From contig NC_021692.1 of NCBI RefSeq assembly GCF_000247815.1, positions 4,222,961-4,286,960 on the forward strand: a DNA stretch of 64,000 nucleotides, read 5' to 3'. The position numbers were made by a program, and so were the translations under genes. The DNA is from Ficedula albicollis. Lineage: Eukaryota; Chordata; Aves; Passeriformes; Muscicapidae. Below the pieces are notes generated by a model. The model was not told where the DNA came from. It searched no databases and saw nothing but the letters and a program-made list of their open reading frames with translations. Shown piece by piece: positions 49,401-63,665 of this stretch. Positions within the stretch are counted from its first letter, which is position 1; each line of letters opens with the position of its first letter.

Positions 49401-51689
49401 ATAAAGAAGTGGAGAAATCCCCAACTGTTGACACAGAAAGACTTACTTTCCCTCCAACAAGAGCATTGGCTAGTTCTCTCTTCAGCACACAGAGTAAATG
49501 TAAGCCAAAGTTTACTCAAACCAGACACTTGAGTTTGCCTGGGGAAGTCTTTAAATAAACATTGTAGGTGGACTCTGCCCCTTGGATGGTGGAACAGATC
49601 CTCTGGATGTTCTCTATGGCAGTAAAAATCACTCTCAGTCTTTGTGGCACTGTAAATTGCTTTTGGTTAAAAGTGTTTGAAATATTAGTTAAAAGGTAGT
49701 AGAAAAATTAATCTTCATTTCCCTGATTTAATCTCAGTCTTGCCTGAATTTCCAGCCTTTCCTTTTCTGTAGGAGGGCAGGAATGATAGTAGGGTGGCTG
49801 TGTGAAGATGTGGTATCTTAAAGCAATTGAAATTTTGATTGGAACATCTTGGAGAAGAGTAAAATATGGTCCTGCCACTTCAGAGATGAGGGGTTTTAAC
49901 AGTTGGATCTAAGTGCATTGTCCATTTGGGCTCACTTAGTGAAATACTTTTATTTCCATTCCAGATGACATTTCCCAGGTGCCAGTTTCTTTACAGTACA
50001 TCAAACCAGTTGCTGACAGGGCAAATCCCAAAGTAGGAGTTGGGATGTTGGCCTTCAGTGCAGATAACTGTTTCCTGGCAACCAAAAATGGTGAGTTCCG
50101 ACTGCCCTGCCTTAGAGGGGAAACCATGTGGGGCATGTGGGGGGTTTCCTTAGGAGAAATGATCCTTTGCACTGTAAAAAGAGTCATGGCCCTGCAAAAT
50201 CAGCCCTGTGGTGAGATATGTAACTACAGAGGAATCCCAGCCTGCCTTCTAGTGTGTGCTAACTGTTGTGAGCTGCCAGAACTGCTGATCAGGGCATGAA
50301 CTCAGCCTTGGCTCTGTATTTAATGAAAATAGTGGGGTTTTATATTTCTTCAAGTTAGTGTGAGCTCACTGTATTGAAAATGAAACAAATCTTCCAACTT
50401 ACAGCCCGGGTCTCTTAAAAGGCAGAACTCTGCACAACCCATGGCAGGAGGAATTCTGACTTCCTGAAGAGTGAAAGTCATGGAATTAATGTTCCATTTT
50501 TCCCTTTGGTCCTGAGGATGCCTAAGCTCTGAGTCAGATGCAAAACCCATCAGACTAATGTGCTAAAAGCCAGGGAAGGACTGGGAGATGGACTAGATCC
50601 CTTTTACCTTTTTTTGCAATATTTCCAAGACTGAATATTTCCTGAAAGCTCTGCTTGGCAAAACTCGGGTAGTGCTAACCCCGGGGCGTACATAAAGGTT
50701 TGCGTTGTACGAATTTGTTAACTTAGACAAACCAAGCACAATCCTTTTATCCTCCAGCTGTCACACAGTTGCTGTTTCCCCTGCAGACAACATTCCCAAC
50801 GCTGTGTGGATCTGGGACATCCGGAAGCTGAAGCTGTCGGTGGTGCTGGAGCAGCTGTGCACCATCCAGGCCTTCCAGTGGGACCCCTGCCAGCCCCGCC
50901 TGGCTGTGTGCACAGGCAGCAGCAGAGTCTACCTGTGGTCCCCAGCTGGCTGTGTGGTCGTGCAGGTGCCTGGGGAAGGTGAGCAGCAGCTGCCACAACC
51001 TCTCAGCCACTGCTCAGGCTTGAAGCTTTCTGTGATGAAAGCCTGAAGCCTGGGAGTTTTAAACTTTCCTGTGCTTTCTGACACTGAGCCCCAAAAGAGC
51101 ACTGCTTTTGACTTGAGGCCTTGGAGGCCTTTAATTAGCTGTTAATTAGATAATTAAACTTTAAAAGACCTTTGTAACTAGCTAACACCTCCATTTTCTC
51201 ACTTCTGACTTAAAAACTGAAAGTACTAAAGAACTCTCTATACTTTAAATAAAATTTAATAAACAACCAAGTCCAAAGAACAAAATCCATCTCTCAAACA
51301 TTCAATCCTAATTCTAAATAAAAACAACAGAAGGAACCTAATCACTATCACTCAGTGACAAAATATTATTCCATTTATAAATTGATCCAAGTGTTGTCCT
51401 GGAAATAGCTCAGGTGTGTTCTTGGAGCTGCTTAAAACTGGGTTTTTTCACCCTTGGGCAAAGAGGAGTTCCTAGTGAGACACAGGAAGGGATTTGTGTG
51501 GCTGGTTCCAGCTGCCTTTTCCTCCAGCAGGAGGATGGGCTCCAGCTCTTTGCTGACACACTCTCATCTCTCCCCTCAGGTGACTTCCAGATCACATCTA
51601 TCTCCTGGCATTGCAGTGGGGACTCCATGCTGCTCCTGAGTAAGGAGAACTTCTGTGTGTGTTACTTGGAAAGAGAAGAGGTAAAATAA
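37347..51689 (+). CDS. WRAP73: WRAP73 (WDR8), exons 2-12; exon 1 missing
   Basis: WD40-repeat protein known in human to act at the centrosome and spindle pole with SSX2IP/MSD1, in spindle assembly and ciliogenesis. Exons: 37347-37499, 38054-38170, 45303-45375, 46170-46273, 47060-47146, 47692-47826, 47911-47988, 49394-49499, 49965-50090, 50787-50978, 51580-51689. All junctions have AG/GT and consistent phase, giving 426 codons and a TAA stop. Human WRAP73 has 460 aa and 12 exons. The missing N-terminal portion corresponds to exon 1, apparently lost in poly-C run 3. The gene is divergent (head-to-head) with TP73 and convergent with TPRG1L, as in human. Confidence 0.95.
38054..38170 (+). CDS. 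WRAP73: WRAP73 exon 3
   Basis: Acceptor CTGCCCCAG, donor GTGAGT, phase 0 to 0. It encodes [20 protein letters not shown] and SWSPDGR-type WD sequence ([16 protein letters not shown]). Confidence 0.96.
39745..40180 (-). mobile_element. CR1 LINE fragment (minus) with internal triplication
   Basis: Reverse-orientation CR1: CTTCCCATCCAACCCCCCTG, GGAGACTCCACACCCTCCCT and GGAATTCTTCCTCATGTTGA. The segment with GTTTAGTTTATGGCCATTAC and TCCTTGTCCTGTCACTGGCA occurs three times in a row (about 39,970, 40,064 and 40,125), a local expansion inside the element. Confidence 0.85.
40420..40565 (+). mobile_element. CR1 LINE fragment (plus)
   Basis: AAGCCAGGTTGGACAGGGCT, GATGAGCTTTAAGGTCCCCT and a terminal ATTCTGTGATTCT, the CR1 3' end. 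Confidence 0.9.
41795..42185 (+). mobile_element. CR1 LINE fragments (plus) with 75-bp internal duplication
   Basis: AGACTCAGGTTGGACATCAG, GGAATTTCTTCATGGAAAAG and the following CR1 3' sequence. GCTCTGGACTGGGTGACAAG through GGTGGTCTTTTCC is repeated once in tandem (about 41,957 and 42,031). A second CR1 tail (GATCTTTAAGGTCCCTTCCA) follows at 42,137. Confidence 0.88.
42480..42768 (+). mobile_element. CR1 LINE fragment (plus)
   Basis: GGTTTAGATTGGATATTAGG, AAAATTCTTCATGGAAAGGG and TTGGACTTAGTGATCTTTAA with a degraded end. Confidence 0.88.
43345..43845 (+). mobile_element. CR1 LINE fragment (plus)
   Basis: Longer CR1 piece. It runs from GACCTGGAGCTCCTGGAGAG-type sequence through GAGCAGCTCTGCTGTGGGGA and GTTAGGTGAGATACTGGGAA to AGGTCCCTTCCAGCCCAAAT and ATTCTGTGATTAT. 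Confidence 0.88.
45303..45375 (+). CDS. WRAP73: WRAP73 exon 4
   Basis: Acceptor CTGTGCCAG, donor GTAAGTG, 73 nt. It encodes [20 protein letters not shown] and ACQQ, nearly identical to the human segment as I recall it. Confidence 0.95.
46170..46273 (+). CDS. WRAP73: WRAP73 exon 5
   Basis: Acceptor CCGTGGCAG, donor GTAAGC, 104 nt. It encodes [20 protein letters not shown] and [15 protein letters not shown]. Confidence 0.96.
46590..46755 (+). mobile_element. CR1 LINE fragment (plus)
   Basis: GTCCAAGGCCAGGCTGGATG, GGAAGGTGTCCCTGCCCATA and GATGAGCTGTAAGGTCCCTT: CR1 3' end in WRAP73 intron 5. Confidence 0.85.
47060..47146 (+). CDS. WRAP73: WRAP73 exon 6
   Basis: Acceptor TTGTGGGCAG, donor GTAGGA, 87 nt, phase 0. 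It encodes [20 protein letters not shown] and LAAWDTCLE. Confidence 0.96.
47692..47826 (+). CDS. WRAP73: WRAP73 exon 7
   Basis: Acceptor CTGTTCCAG, donor GTGAGG, 135 nt. It encodes [20 protein letters not shown] and [20 protein letters not shown], a WD repeat. Confidence 0.96.
47911..47988 (+). CDS. WRAP73: WRAP73 exon 8
   Basis: Acceptor CTGAGCCAG, donor GTAAGT, 78 nt. It encodes [20 protein letters not shown] and ISSKKT. Intron 7 is only 84 bases and remains open in frame, so an intron-retaining read is possible but not expected. Confidence 0.95.
48915..49175. repeat. Adjacent two-copy duplications (~82 bp and ~56 bp)
   Basis: TTTGTGATAGAATCAGATTA through CAACTGTAAGGGGAATG occurs twice, followed by GTCAGAAATAATGGATGAGG and the next bases, also twice. 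It lies in WRAP73 intron 8. Confidence 0.88.
49394..49499 (+). CDS. WRAP73: WRAP73 exon 9
   Basis: Acceptor TTTGTAG, donor GTAAGCC, 106 nt. It encodes [20 protein letters not shown] and a Ser-rich end (SSLFSTQSK). This is the least conserved part of the protein, matching the variable inter-repeat linker in human. Confidence 0.9.
49965..50090 (+). CDS. WRAP73: WRAP73 exon 10
   Basis: Acceptor CATTCCAG, donor GTGAGTT, 126 nt. It encodes [20 protein letters not shown] and [20 protein letters not shown]. Confidence 0.95.
50787..50978 (+). CDS. WRAP73: WRAP73 exon 11
   Basis: Acceptor CCCTGCAG, donor GTGAGC, 192 nt. It encodes [40 protein letters not shown] and [14 protein letters not shown]. 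Confidence 0.96.
51580..51689 (+). CDS. WRAP73: WRAP73 exon 12 (terminal coding exon)
   Basis: Acceptor CCCCTCAG. It encodes [20 protein letters not shown] and CYLEREEVK, then TAA. The human protein continues about 13 residues further as I recall. The end GAG-GTAAAA resembles a weak donor, so a further exon is conceivable but none was seen. Confidence 0.9.
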
Positions 51690-52025
51690 AAGAACTAAAA
51701 TGCATTAAAAACACTCCCAAGTCTGAGGAAGAAAGAGGAAAGGAGTCAAAACCTGTTGCCCAGTCTGAAGTGTTTGTATTTATAAGTTATTTATTTGAAG
51801 GAGCTCCAAGCTCAGTGTGTGAAATACTATGACTGCATTTGAATGAAATGTAGCAAATGAAACTTAAGGAATGAGTGTCTATTGCAAAAAAACCTGAGTA
51901 TTGATGGAGCTGGTAATCTCTTCTTCAACTCTGAACCCTTATTTTCTAAGACTGTAGCTCTGTGTGTATATAATGTATAGCTATTATTTAAATTTTCTAC
52001 TTCCAATAAATATTTTGATAGTTAC
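51690..52025 (+). terminator. WRAP73: WRAP73 3' UTR with polyadenylation signal
   Basis: A canonical AATAAA at 52,005-52,010 lies about 315 bases after the stop codon in AT-rich DNA and is the likely end of the WRAP73 transcript. Confidence 0.7.
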
Positions 52026-52694
52026 AAATTATAAACCTGCACCTCTGCACTTGAAAGTCTGTTTCAGTGTGATCAGTGATGTGATGTAGTGATTTATCCC
52101 AGCACAAGGAAACTGTTACTTGCACACAAATAATTTTGGGTGACAGTAACTGTGCCTGGGCCACCATGGAGTTATTACAGGGACTCTTTATCAGAGGGAT
52201 CACAACTGACACTTCAGGGTGCTGAATTACAGGTAACTGAAATGGGAGTTTTTTGTCCCAACTCTGGTGCCAAATAGGAGTGGATGGTTTGGCAGGGAAG
52301 GAGCAGTTGGATATCCTTCCTTGTTTTCCCCTGTGTCCTTCCAAAGAGGGAGCCTCTTGTTTAGGAATTTACTGGGTATTTTTTCTTTTGCTTCCTAATT
52401 TCACAGCCTCAGTCTCCAGAAAATGAAGAATGAATACCAAGTAGGAGTTGAAATTTAACTTTACTGCAAGGTTAATGAAAATTGAACAGGCAACTTAGAA
52501 AATACATGGAGAAGCTTGGAAAGCTGGAGTCAGGACAGACTATAACAGGAGTTTAACAAACACTCAACTACATTATGGTAAAAAAACCCACAACTGCAGC
52601 ACAGTGTTCATCCAGCAGATAAATGCTCTGATAAAAAGGCATGGAGAGAAGGTCATGCATAAGGAAAAAGCTTGTTAGAGTCACCTCCTGAGCA

Positions 52695-52845
52695 ATTACA
52701 GCTGTAATCTCTTGGGCTGCTTCTGAATTTCATCTCTGGATGAGAGGTTCAGTGCAGGAGCTGTAATCTCTTGGGCTGCTTCTGAATTTCCTCTCTGGAT
52801 GAGAGGTTCAGTGCAGGAACCAGATGAGAGGTTCAGTGCAGGAGT
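52695..52845. repeat. Two-copy ~72-bp duplication with partial third copy
   Basis: GCTGTAATCTCTTGGGCTGC through GATGAGAGGTTCAGTGCAGGA occurs twice, and GATGAGAGGTTCAGTGCAGG occurs a third time. It is in the convergent intergenic or TPRG1L 3' UTR region. Confidence 0.88.
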
Positions 52846-53698
52846 GTACGAACCAAGGCTGACACATAGTGCTGAAAGTCTTCTGTCTCCATTAAAAAGT
52901 CCTGGCCCAAACTAGAGTAGATTTAACAAAAATGGCTAAGAGTATCATCTAACCAAAATAGAATTCCTTTTCAGTTCTACAAAGAACAGCTTTGAAGGCA
53001 AACGTGTTTTTGAGGCTTTTGGCAATGTTCTCTCACAAAAGTCTTTATTCTGTGGCTGCAGCAAAGAAACAGAGAGGAAGTTCCAGTAGGTTCTTAGAGG
53101 GATTTTTACAAGAAGCTCAGAAATGCATATTGAGTTCACAAACTGCTGCTGAGCAGGTGGAACAGTGCAGCTTTAGCAAAAGCCAGCAAATACTGTTAAA
53201 GACTGACTGACAGCTTTGAAAATTCCTAACAGGCATTAATCAGAGCACTGAGACCATGGTGACTGGAACAGCAATTCCTCTTAAACAGCACAGAGCAGTC
53301 CCAAGCACACGACAGGATCTGACACCGTACACAGGGATACAGCAGGGCTGTGGCACAAAGGTTCTGCTGGGGGTTGCAGCAGGTTCCAATGGCACTTCAT
53401 GGACTGGGAAGAGCGGGCACTGGGAAACAGAACACACCACAGCTCACTCACCCTGCCTAAGGACCAGTGAGGGCTGTAAATCAGCTGCAAAATACAAGAC
53501 TGACACCACCCTGTGTCTGCTTCAAATCCAACCTGTGCATTCCCCAAAAAACCTGGGAACTGTCCTACAACCTCCCCATTTCCTTTCCTTCCTTTCCCCT
53601 GGCAACTTTGCTTTATTGCATGCTCTGCCCTCAGCACCCTCTCCCCAGGCCACCACCAGCAACTCACTTGCCCTTGAACAGGTGACACGCCAGGGGGT

Positions 53699-56255
<2,557 letters not shown>

Positions 56256-56266
56256 TCAGGGGGTGC

Positions 56267-57568
<1,302 letters not shown>

Positions 57569-57589
57569 AGCGCACATCTGGGCTGTACA

Positions 57590-57995
57590 AAGTGGCGGGT
57601 GCTGTCACTATCGCTTGCTCAGAGCTGATTAGGTGCCAGGTACCATCGCTGTCACATGCCCAGGGTTGTGTCAGGTGCTGTCACCATGGGACCCCTGGGC
57701 TGTACGAGATAACAGCTTCTGTCACCATCACACAACAGTGCTATCCTGTATCACCGTCCCCTGCCCAGAGCTGTGTTGGGTCCCAGATGCCATCACTGTC
57801 ACACACTGGGGCTGCACTGGGTACTGGGTACTGTCACCATCACAAACCCAGGGCTGTAGCAGGTGGTGGGTGCTGTCACTGTGTCCTGCCCAGAGCTGTA
57901 TCAGGTACCAGGTGTCATTGCTGTCACATACCTGGGGCTGTATAAGGTCCCAGGTACCACGACAGTTGCACACCCAGAGGTGTATGAGGCCTGTC
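57590..57995. repeat. Degenerate ~50-bp minisatellite
   Basis: Successive diverged units carry CTGTCACCATCACA, GCCCAGAGCTGT and CAGGTACCAGGTG. It lies between TPRG1L and MEGF6 and directly abuts poly-C run 4. Confidence 0.8.
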
Positions 57996-60575
57996 TCATC
58001 TCTGCTGTGGATTTTCAGGGCTAAGAACCCACACACATCAGACAATGTACAGTGGGAGGCCCTGAGCTCAACCAAAATGATGCTCTGCTCTGCCCAGGTG
58101 GTCTGGGCAAGACTCATATACCCAGAAAGGAACAAGAACAGAAGCCAGGCAGAGCTGCTGTGAAGCAGATCTGGGTCAGCTGTGCAGGATCCCTAAATGT
58201 CATCAGCACAGAGCTCAGGTACCAGAGCAGTGTGGGATAGGGACAGGATTGTGCATGGAGAGCCCTGGCGCCCATATCACATCCAGCACGCTTGATAGGG
58301 AAGACAAAATAATGCTGGGAATGAATGGCATGTTAATGTTTCGGTTTCTGTGGTCTCTGGCATGACTGCAGATATTATCACCAGTATTTATGGAGCTGTA
58401 TCATATCTTGGACCACTTTCAGGGCTGTTTTACCCAAAGCCAGAGGATGACAGCCTCGGTGGGCGGCTGTGCTGGGAAATGATATAAAATTGAAAACATA
58501 CTAAATTGACTTCACAGACAGGGTAGGGTTTCAGATATCTGTCTTTCACATGTGTCCCATGAATCCCCTGCTGTGCTCTCCACAGCCCTTGCTCACACAG
58601 GCCTCTTTAGGTGGGAACCTCACTGCTGGCTTTAAAGGGACTTTAAAAGGGCAGCAGAGCTGATTTTGTGCTGGGTCACTCCTCAAAGCACAGCTTTTCC
58701 CGTTGGACCTTCCTCTTCTCTCTGCAGGCAGCCTGGCTGGGGTGGCTGTGGCTGGGACAGTGGCCATGCCAGGCCAGCCAGGACGCTGCAGTAGTTCGTG
58801 TGACAGCCAGGATTGTCACCTGAGGCAGCTGGGAGCTGTGGCTGGCTTGATCAATCCCCACCCTTGGCCTCGAGCCGTGTCCTGGAGAGGGAGCCCGACT
58901 CCCAGCTCTGCCCAGCCCCTCCACTGGGAGGAATCCCTGGAAGTCTAACTGGGAGCAGCCTGTGTCCTACTGTAAGAAAGTCCTAACTTTTTAATCCCAG
59001 ATAGAAAAAGAGAGGCCTGGATTTATTGTATCCTGGAGCTCTCTCTGTTGTCATAAAACATCTTTATGTAGCTGCTTTTCTTCTCGAGGAAGAATGAAGG
59101 ATGTTTTCTTCCCATCCGTTAGGCTTGGCTGATATTTTACTGCTTAAGTGGAAGCATTAACCCCCCTCACCTGCTCTTTTCTCTTTCTTGAGGATTTATG
59201 GCATTGCTGTGACCTTGGGAAGGTTCTGGTGTAAGGAGCAGCTGCTTCACTTTTTTTCCAAGAGCCAACAGCTTTTTGGGCATGGCCCTTGGGGACTTTA
59301 GGCATGATTAATGGTTGTCCTTCAGCCACAAAATATGTCCGTGAAACTCTCCCAGCCTTCCTCCAAGTCTTCTTATCCTGCTTCTCTGATGGACATCAGC
59401 ACCTGCCCGAGGCCAAGTGAGCTCTGGGGTGCTGTGGGGCAGCTCAGAGGTGCCTGGCTGCTGCTCTGGCTCCTCCTGGCCCTTGGGGAGGGTTTTCTGG
59501 CAGGTGCTTGAGATGATTAGTGCAGCATCCCTGCTCAGCTCTGCTCTCCTCCTCCCCATCCCGCTCTGCCAGCTGCTGTGTGCAGTTGGAGGCGTCCCTG
59601 CCAGCAGAATTTCCTTGGGAAGTGATCAATTTTGTTACCTGTTGGAGTGCATGGGGAAGACTGAATCTCTGTGGGATGTTTTTTGAGCTTCTGGGAAAGG
59701 GGTTTGGGGTGGTGTGTCCGCAGCTGGCCTTGGGTAGTGTAGGAGAGCTGCCAGAGGAGAAACAGCCCCGCAGCACCGCTGCTCCATCCCTGCGAGCAGG
59801 GCCTCCCCCTCCTCTGCTCGGGGCTGGGCACAGCTCGTGGGAGGGATTTCTGACTGACAGCGAGGAGAGAGGCAAGAGAGCATGTGAGGGAAAGGAGCTG
59901 GACCTGGGAAAGGCAGGGGGAAGTTTTGTCTCTCCCCTGGAGCGCAGGGAAGCTGCTGTGGTGCGTGCGGGAGTGCGGCAGGAGGATGCCTGCACCTCTG
60001 CGGATGGAGTGAAGCATCGATCACCCTGCCTGCTTCGGGAGAAGCCCCTGGGGCCTGAGAATCTCCTACTAGAAGAGCACCCCTCCTTTTTCCTTCCCCT
60101 CGCCAAGGGCTGGATTTCAAAGTGCTTTGGGAAGGGGATCGCAGCTCCGCAGCGGCTCAGCCCACATGGGGCTGCCCTGCCGGGCACAGCCCAGGTCTTG
60201 TGAGCCCCCAGGTCCTCGAGCTTCGTCAGGAAGCAAATCCCAGAAGGAAAAGTCACTTCAGTGCATTTCACTGCGAGCAAACGAGCATGAAAAGCCAGGT
60301 TTGTTTTGGGGAAAAACCCAGCTGCAACCTGCACTGTGATTTCCAATGGAGTGAAGGAACTCGCTGAGCGGAACCCGAGAGAGAGGAAGCATCCAGGAAT
60401 GATAAATCCGCTCTCCCCTGTGCTCCGATAGCTTTGTCCTTTGCAAGGAGAGACTCGGGCAAGCTGGGAGCAGCAGGAGCCTGTGAGGAGGAGGAACCGG
60501 CTGAGCTGAGCCGCGGGAGCTCCGGGGTTCCCGGGATAACCGCTGGAAACACCTGGAGGGACAGGGGCGGCTGCG
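57996..60575. other. TPRG1L-MEGF6 intergenic region and MEGF6 upstream sequence
   Basis: No protein-coding gene was recognised. CpG content rises from about 59,930 towards the MEGF6 start codon, so the MEGF6 promoter and 5' UTR probably lie within the last few hundred bases. Confidence 0.5.
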
Positions 60576-60661
60576 ATGGAGTTTCCTGCCGTGGCACTGT
60601 CACTCATCGTGGCGCTGCGAATGTCCCCACTGGCGGCTGGCAGCAAACTGCAGCCCCACAT
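60576..60661 (+). CDS. MEGF6: MEGF6 exon 1 (signal peptide)
   Basis: ATG at 60576 in GGCTGCGATGG context opens MEFPAVALSLIVALRMSPLA and AGSKLQPH, with a hydrophobic stretch and an Ala-x-Gly-like cleavage site, then donor GTGAGTAGG. It is identified by position and by joining with exon 2, since signal peptides are poorly conserved. Confidence 0.78.
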
Positions 60662-62060
60662 GTGAGTAGGAGGAAAGAGTTCAGGAGGGGTTTTGCCGGG
60701 CAGGGAATGGAAAAGCAGGAGCCAAATGCAGTGTTTTCAAATCAAGGGTGAAGCGAGGAGCAGAGAGAAAAGGGTAGTAGGGAGGAAGCTGTTGTGGGTT
60801 TCTTTATTTGTTACTAGATGTGCAGAAAGAGGAATAGAAAATTGAAAACCTGGACATTCTTTTCTTGTAGGAGGGAACTCCTTGGTTTAGCTGAAACTGT
60901 TGTCTGAGTGCAAGAGATGTTTCCTGTGTGAATACTTTGCCCTTTCTTCCAAGACCTGCTGCTTTTATTTCACTTCACAAATCTTTCTTATTCCACGTTC
61001 CTCCCCGCCTGCTGCTGTTACTCTAGCAGCACGTAGGCTGCTCTTTTTAATTACATTTTACAGTTACAGTTTGGTGTTAATCATTTGGCTGCTCTGGAAA
61101 ACTTCCTTGCAAATTTGGCCTCCTGCCAGAAGATGGTCTCTCAGAGCCAGGGGATCTCTGTAATTCCCTTTGTCCATGGAGCCGGTGTGGTGTGGGGTGC
61201 AGACTCCAAGCCGCCCTCCCCAAGGGGTTTAATTCTTAAAAAAAAAAAAAGTCTTTATCTTTAGAAGATAAAGGTTTTGGAAGAGGCAGCTTTTTCTCCC
61301 CACGTCAGGGTTTTGTGCTCCTGCCCTGACAGTTACTTTCAGGACTTCTTGGACGAGGCACTGGAGCAGAGCCCTGTGCCAACACGTCAGGGTTGGAATT
61401 GAGCGGCCTGGGGCAGTCGGATGCCAGCTGTGACCTCTAAGCTTCACCACATCCAAATTAGTTATTTTCACTTCTTTTATAGAAAGTGAAAACTCTGGGT
61501 CCTGTTGGAAGCAGCAGAAGCAGCCCCAAATGCCAAGTGGCTCACGGAGTCAGGGACAAACGTCTCCCTCTTCATCCTTAGTTAAACCCACTGATTTGTG
61601 CTTGGAGAAGGAGTTAGGATTAGAGAAGAAACAAAGTACATTTCTTTGATTTATTTGCATTAGCCTCCCAGCCCTTAGCTCTGAATGAGCTAGAAACCAC
61701 CCCTGTGGCTGGTCGGCCTGACACCATTTCTTTTCCCTGCAGTGATTAACTCATTGAGGAGGTGGATGCAGGGGGTTTGCCCCAACCCTTCCTGCCCTGT
61801 CAGCAGGAAATTCAGGCAGCGGGAGAGCTGCATCCCTGGCAGCTGTGACCCCCTGCATCCCTCTGGGTGCCCTGCATCCCTCTGGGTGCCCTGCATCCCT
61901 GACACGGCTGTGTTTCTCTGTCCAGGCCGAACGTGTGCGCGGAGCAGGAGCTGGGGGTGGTGGGGCTGCGGCAGCCGTGCGTGCAGGCGCTGACCCGCGC
62001 TGTCCAGGTGTGGAGGCAGGACTGCGGCGCCCACCGCTGGTGCCCGGGCTACGAGCGAAG
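60576..62060 (+). CDS. MEGF6: MEGF6, first two coding exons (partial gene)
   Basis: Multiple EGF-like domains protein 6, a large secreted or extracellular protein with an EMI domain followed by many EGF-like modules (known family). Exons 60576-60661 and 61926-62060 join in phase (AT|G) to give a signal peptide and the start of the EMI domain. The gene runs off the right side of the window, or its next exon was not recognised. Position and orientation fit the human MEGF6-TPRG1L-WRAP73-TP73 order. Confidence 0.85.
61926..62060 (+). CDS. MEGF6: MEGF6 exon 2 (EMI domain start)
   Basis: Acceptor TCTGTCCAG, donor GTAGGTGC, 135 nt. It encodes MPNVCAEQELGVVGLRQPCV, QALTRAVQVWRQDCGAHRWC and PGYERR. 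The cysteine spacing and VCAEQEL match the human MEGF6 EMI domain (recalled MPHVCAEQEL). Confidence 0.93.
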
Positions 62061-62142
62061 GTAGGTGCTCTCCCCTCCACCAGGGGCTGCTCCTTGTAGG
62101 AGGGAAAGGGGTTCCCACTCCTCAGCAGCAGCAGGGAAGTGA

Positions 62143-63090
62143 GTTCACAGAATCGCAAAATCTCAGAATCACAGAATCACAGAATCACAGAATGGCAGAA
62201 TCACAGAATGACAGAATCACAGAATCACAGAATCACAGAATCACAGAATCACAGAATCACAGAATCACAGAATCACAGAATCACAGAATCACAGAATCAC
62301 AGAATCACAGAATCACAGAATCACAGAATCACAGAATCACAGAATCACAGAATCACAGAATCACAGAATCACAGAATCACAGAATCACAGAATCACAGAA
62401 TCACAGAATCACAGAATCACAGAATCACAGAATCACAGAATCACAGAATCACAGAATCACAGAATCACAGAATCACAGAATCACAGAATCACAGAATCAC
62501 AGAATCACAGAATCACAGAATCACAGAATTGCCGAATCACAGAATCGCAGAATCGCAGAATCACAGAATGGCAGAATCACAGAATGGCAGAATCACAGAA
62601 TCACAGAATCACAGAATCACAGAATCACAGAATCACAGAATCACAGAATCACAGAATCACAGAATCACAGAATCACAGAATCACAGAATCACAGAATCAC
62701 AGAATCACAGAATCACAGAATCACAGAATCACAGAATCACAGAATCACAGAATCACAGAATCACAGAATCACAGAATCACAGAATCACAGAATCACAGAA
62801 TCACAGAATCACAGAATCACAGAATCACAGAATCACAGAATCACAGAATCACAGAATCACAGAATCACAGAATCACAGAATCACAGAATCACAGAATCAC
62901 AGAATCACAGAATCACAGAATCACAGAATCACAGAATCACAGAATCACAGAATTGCCGAATCACAGAATCGCAGAATCACGGAATCACGGAATCACAGAA
63001 TCACAGAATCACAGAATCACAGAATTGCAGAATCACAGAATCACAGAATCACAGAATGGCAGAATCACAGAATTACAGAATCACGGAATC
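62143..63090 (-). repeat. Expanded (CACAGAAT)n 8-bp array, CR1 tail
   Basis: About 116 units of an 8-bp repeat, the complement of the ATTCTGTG terminal repeat of CR1. Variant clusters with TTGCCGAATCACAGAATCGC at 62,529 and 62,953 are exactly 424 bases (53 units) apart, which suggests a segmental duplication within the array. Frames give NHRITESQ repeats and are not genes. Confidence 0.95.
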
Positions 63091-63335
63091 ACAGGGTTGA
63101 AAGAGACCTTCAAGATCATCGAGTCCAACCCATGCCCTAAGGCCTCAACTAGACCATGGCACCAAGAGCCACATCCAATCCTTTTTTAAACACTCCACCA
63201 CCTCCCTGGGCAGACCATTCCAGTACTATGTCACTCTTTCTGTGACAAACTTTTTCCTAATATCCAGCCTAATTTTCCCTTGATGCAGCTTGAGACTGTG
63301 TCCTCTCGTTCTGTTGGTTGCTGCCTGGTGAAAGT
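63091..63335 (-). mobile_element. CR1 LINE 3' end (minus) attached to the expanded 8-bp array
   Basis: GGTTGAAAGAGACCTTCAAG, ATCATCGAGTCCAACCCATG, CCACCTCCCTGGGCAGACCA and TTTTTCCTAATATCCAGCCT are the reverse complement of a CR1 3' end. It is 5'-truncated at about 63,335. Confidence 0.92.
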
Positions 63336-63565
63336 TTGGTGCTCACCCGCAGCAGTTGTACAGCTGTTGAGGGGTGGGGACAGCTACCTGTGCACCCATC
63401 CTGCTCCCCTGGCTGTGTTCTGGACTCCATGGAGCCTCAGTGATGAGGCAGTGTGGCTGGGGCTCACCTGGATGTCCCACAGCTCTCATGGTAAGAGGGG
63501 GAAACACCTTGGAGGAAGCCCCTGGTGCCTGGCATTTACCTGGCTAATGGGAGGTGACCCTGCCT

Positions 63566-63665
63566 GGGGCAGGACATTGAAACTAGATGGTCTTTAAGGT
63601 CCCTTCCAACGTAGACTGTTCTGTGATTCTGTGACTATGGTTCTATGAACCCATGATTTTGTGAT
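63566..63665 (+). mobile_element. CR1 LINE tail (plus)
   Basis: ACTAGATGGTCTTTAAGGTC, CCTTCCAACGTAGACTGTTC and TGTGATTCTGTGACTATGGT: a short forward CR1 3' end with its 8-bp tail. Confidence 0.85.

Noticed and set aside
59444..60661. 405-residue minus-strand frame upstream of MEGF6
   Set aside because: GC-rich open frame lacking any recognised domain. It is antisense to the MEGF6 promoter and first exon.
62139..63189. 333-residue NHRITESQ repeat protein
   Set aside because: Translation of the expanded CR1 8-bp tail array.
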